From Bacteroidota bacterium (GTDB lineage: Bacteria; Bacteroidota; Bacteroidia; Chitinophagales; S012-47), in assembly GCA_024276745.1 (NCBI GenBank), contig JAJRWN010000056.1, forward strand, positions 1-36,362: a DNA stretch of 36,362 bases, read 5' to 3'. The notes under the pieces were generated by a model, which was not told the DNA's origin, did not search any database, and was given only the letters and a program-made list of their open reading frames with translations. Positions 35,511 through 36,362 of the stretch are shown here, in pieces. The position numbers and the translations under genes were made by a program. The first letter of the stretch is position 1. Each line of letters opens with the position of its first letter.

Positions 35511-36362
35511 ATGAGTAAAATTCAAATACTATTTTCTTTGGTGTTGGTCTTTGCGGCTTCCTTCTACGCCTGTAAAAACAGTAGTAAACCGGCCGGTGAT
35601 ACCGGAAAAAATCCGGAGGAAAAATTGTTTACCTTGCTTAAACCCGGACAAACAGGTGTTGATTTTATTAATCAATTGAAAGAAGATGAAAAACGAAATA
35701 TTTTTACCTATGAATATCTCTACAACGGCAGCGGTGTTGCCGTAGGTGATTTAAACGGTGACGGTCTTCCTGAATTATTTTTTGCATCTAATTTCAGCTC
35801 CTGTAAACTCTATAGAAATGACGACAATATGCACTTCACCGATATCAGTGAAGCAGCCGGTATATCCACAAAAGGTTGGTGCTCCGGAGTTACAATGGCC
35901 GATGTAAACGAAGATGGACTTTTGGATATTTACGTGTGTCGATCGGCAAAATACCGGCCAAAAGGAAGAGCAAACTTACTTTTTATTAATGATGGAAATC
36001 TGCACTTCCACGAAGCGGCTGCCGAATATGGAATCAACGAAATGGGACACAGTACAATAGCCACATTTTTTGATTATAATCATGATGGACATCTTGATTT
36101 ATTCGTAGGCAATCATCAAATTAAATTTGCCCAGGAAATGGATTATTGGGCAAACAAACTAAAAACCACCGACCGCTGGGGCATGAACCGTCTGTATAAA
36201 AATGAAGGAAACGGCCATTTTATAGATGTAACCGAAGAATTTGATTTGAAGGATGTAGGCTTTGCTTTAAGTGTGACAACTGCCGATATTGACATGGACG
36301 GATGGGACGATATTTACGTTACCAACGACTATATCGACCGGGATTATATGTATATCAATCAA
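35511..36362 (+). CDS. Third tandem FG-GAP/VCBS repeat lipoprotein, truncated by the window edge
   Basis: 284 open codons: MSKIQILFSLVLVFAASFYACKNSSKPAG...GVAVGDLNGDGLPELFFASN...ADVNEDGLLDIYVCRSAKYR...DIDMDGWDDIYVTNDYIDRDYMYINQ; absent from the ORF track because no stop lies inside the window. Confidence 0.9.
   Translation, partial: MSKIQILFSLVLVFAASFYACKNSSKPAGDTGKNPEEKLFTLLKPGQTGVDFINQLKEDEKRNIFTYEYLYNGSGVAVGDLNGDGLPELFFASNFSSCKLYRNDDNMHFTDISEAAGISTKGWCSGVTMADVNEDGLLDIYVCRSAKYRPKGRANLLFINDGNLHFHEAAAEYGINEMGHSTIATFFDYNHDGHLDLFVGNHQIKFAQEMDYWANKLKTTDRWGMNRLYKNEGNGHFIDVTEEFDLKDVGFALSVTTADIDMDGWDDIYVTNDYIDRDYMYINQ

Noticed and set aside
1-36362. CRISPR array, tRNA, rRNA, transposase or prophage genes
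   Set aside because: No regularly spaced repeats, RNA gene signatures or mobile-element protein motifs seen by eye.

Overview
AT-rich (roughly 38-40% GC by eye) chromosomal window from a Bacteroidota-type genome. The assignment rests on T9SS type A and type B sorting domains, BshA, a DUF6089-type protein, TAnnTTTG-like promoters and the lack of Shine-Dalgarno dependence. Most of the window is densely packed, recognisable genes. Minus-strand block: DUF4442 (disrupted), RNase H, choice-of-anchor V T9SS protein, BCP, M23, LOG, SSS symporter, DUF6089. Then a TM2/OB-fold protein, a CHU_C-type cell-surface protein, recR, a GT2 fusion, bshA, a GH3/serine-hydrolase fusion, a small membrane protein, mutL, two adjacent rhomboids, an EEP-family protein, cysS, an M28 peptidase, a fused E1 alpha/beta dehydrogenase and LutB. 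The right end holds at least three tandem very large FG-GAP/VCBS + ASPIC/UnbV lipoproteins, the third running off the window. The points most worth a second look are: (i) two in-frame TAA codons, one inside the DUF4442 gene and one separating a lipoprotein signal peptide from the first VCBS/ASPIC protein; (ii) a strong over-representation of the palindrome CCGG in all codon phases and in intergenic DNA; (iii) the tandem VCBS/ASPIC lipoprotein array; (iv) a GT2 protein carrying what looks like a core-deleted phosphoglycosyltransferase domain; (v) a perfect 16-bp tandem duplication read in two frames in a rhomboid tail. I found no CRISPR array, tRNA, rRNA or transposon. I see no clear evidence of a wholly new defence or mobile system.
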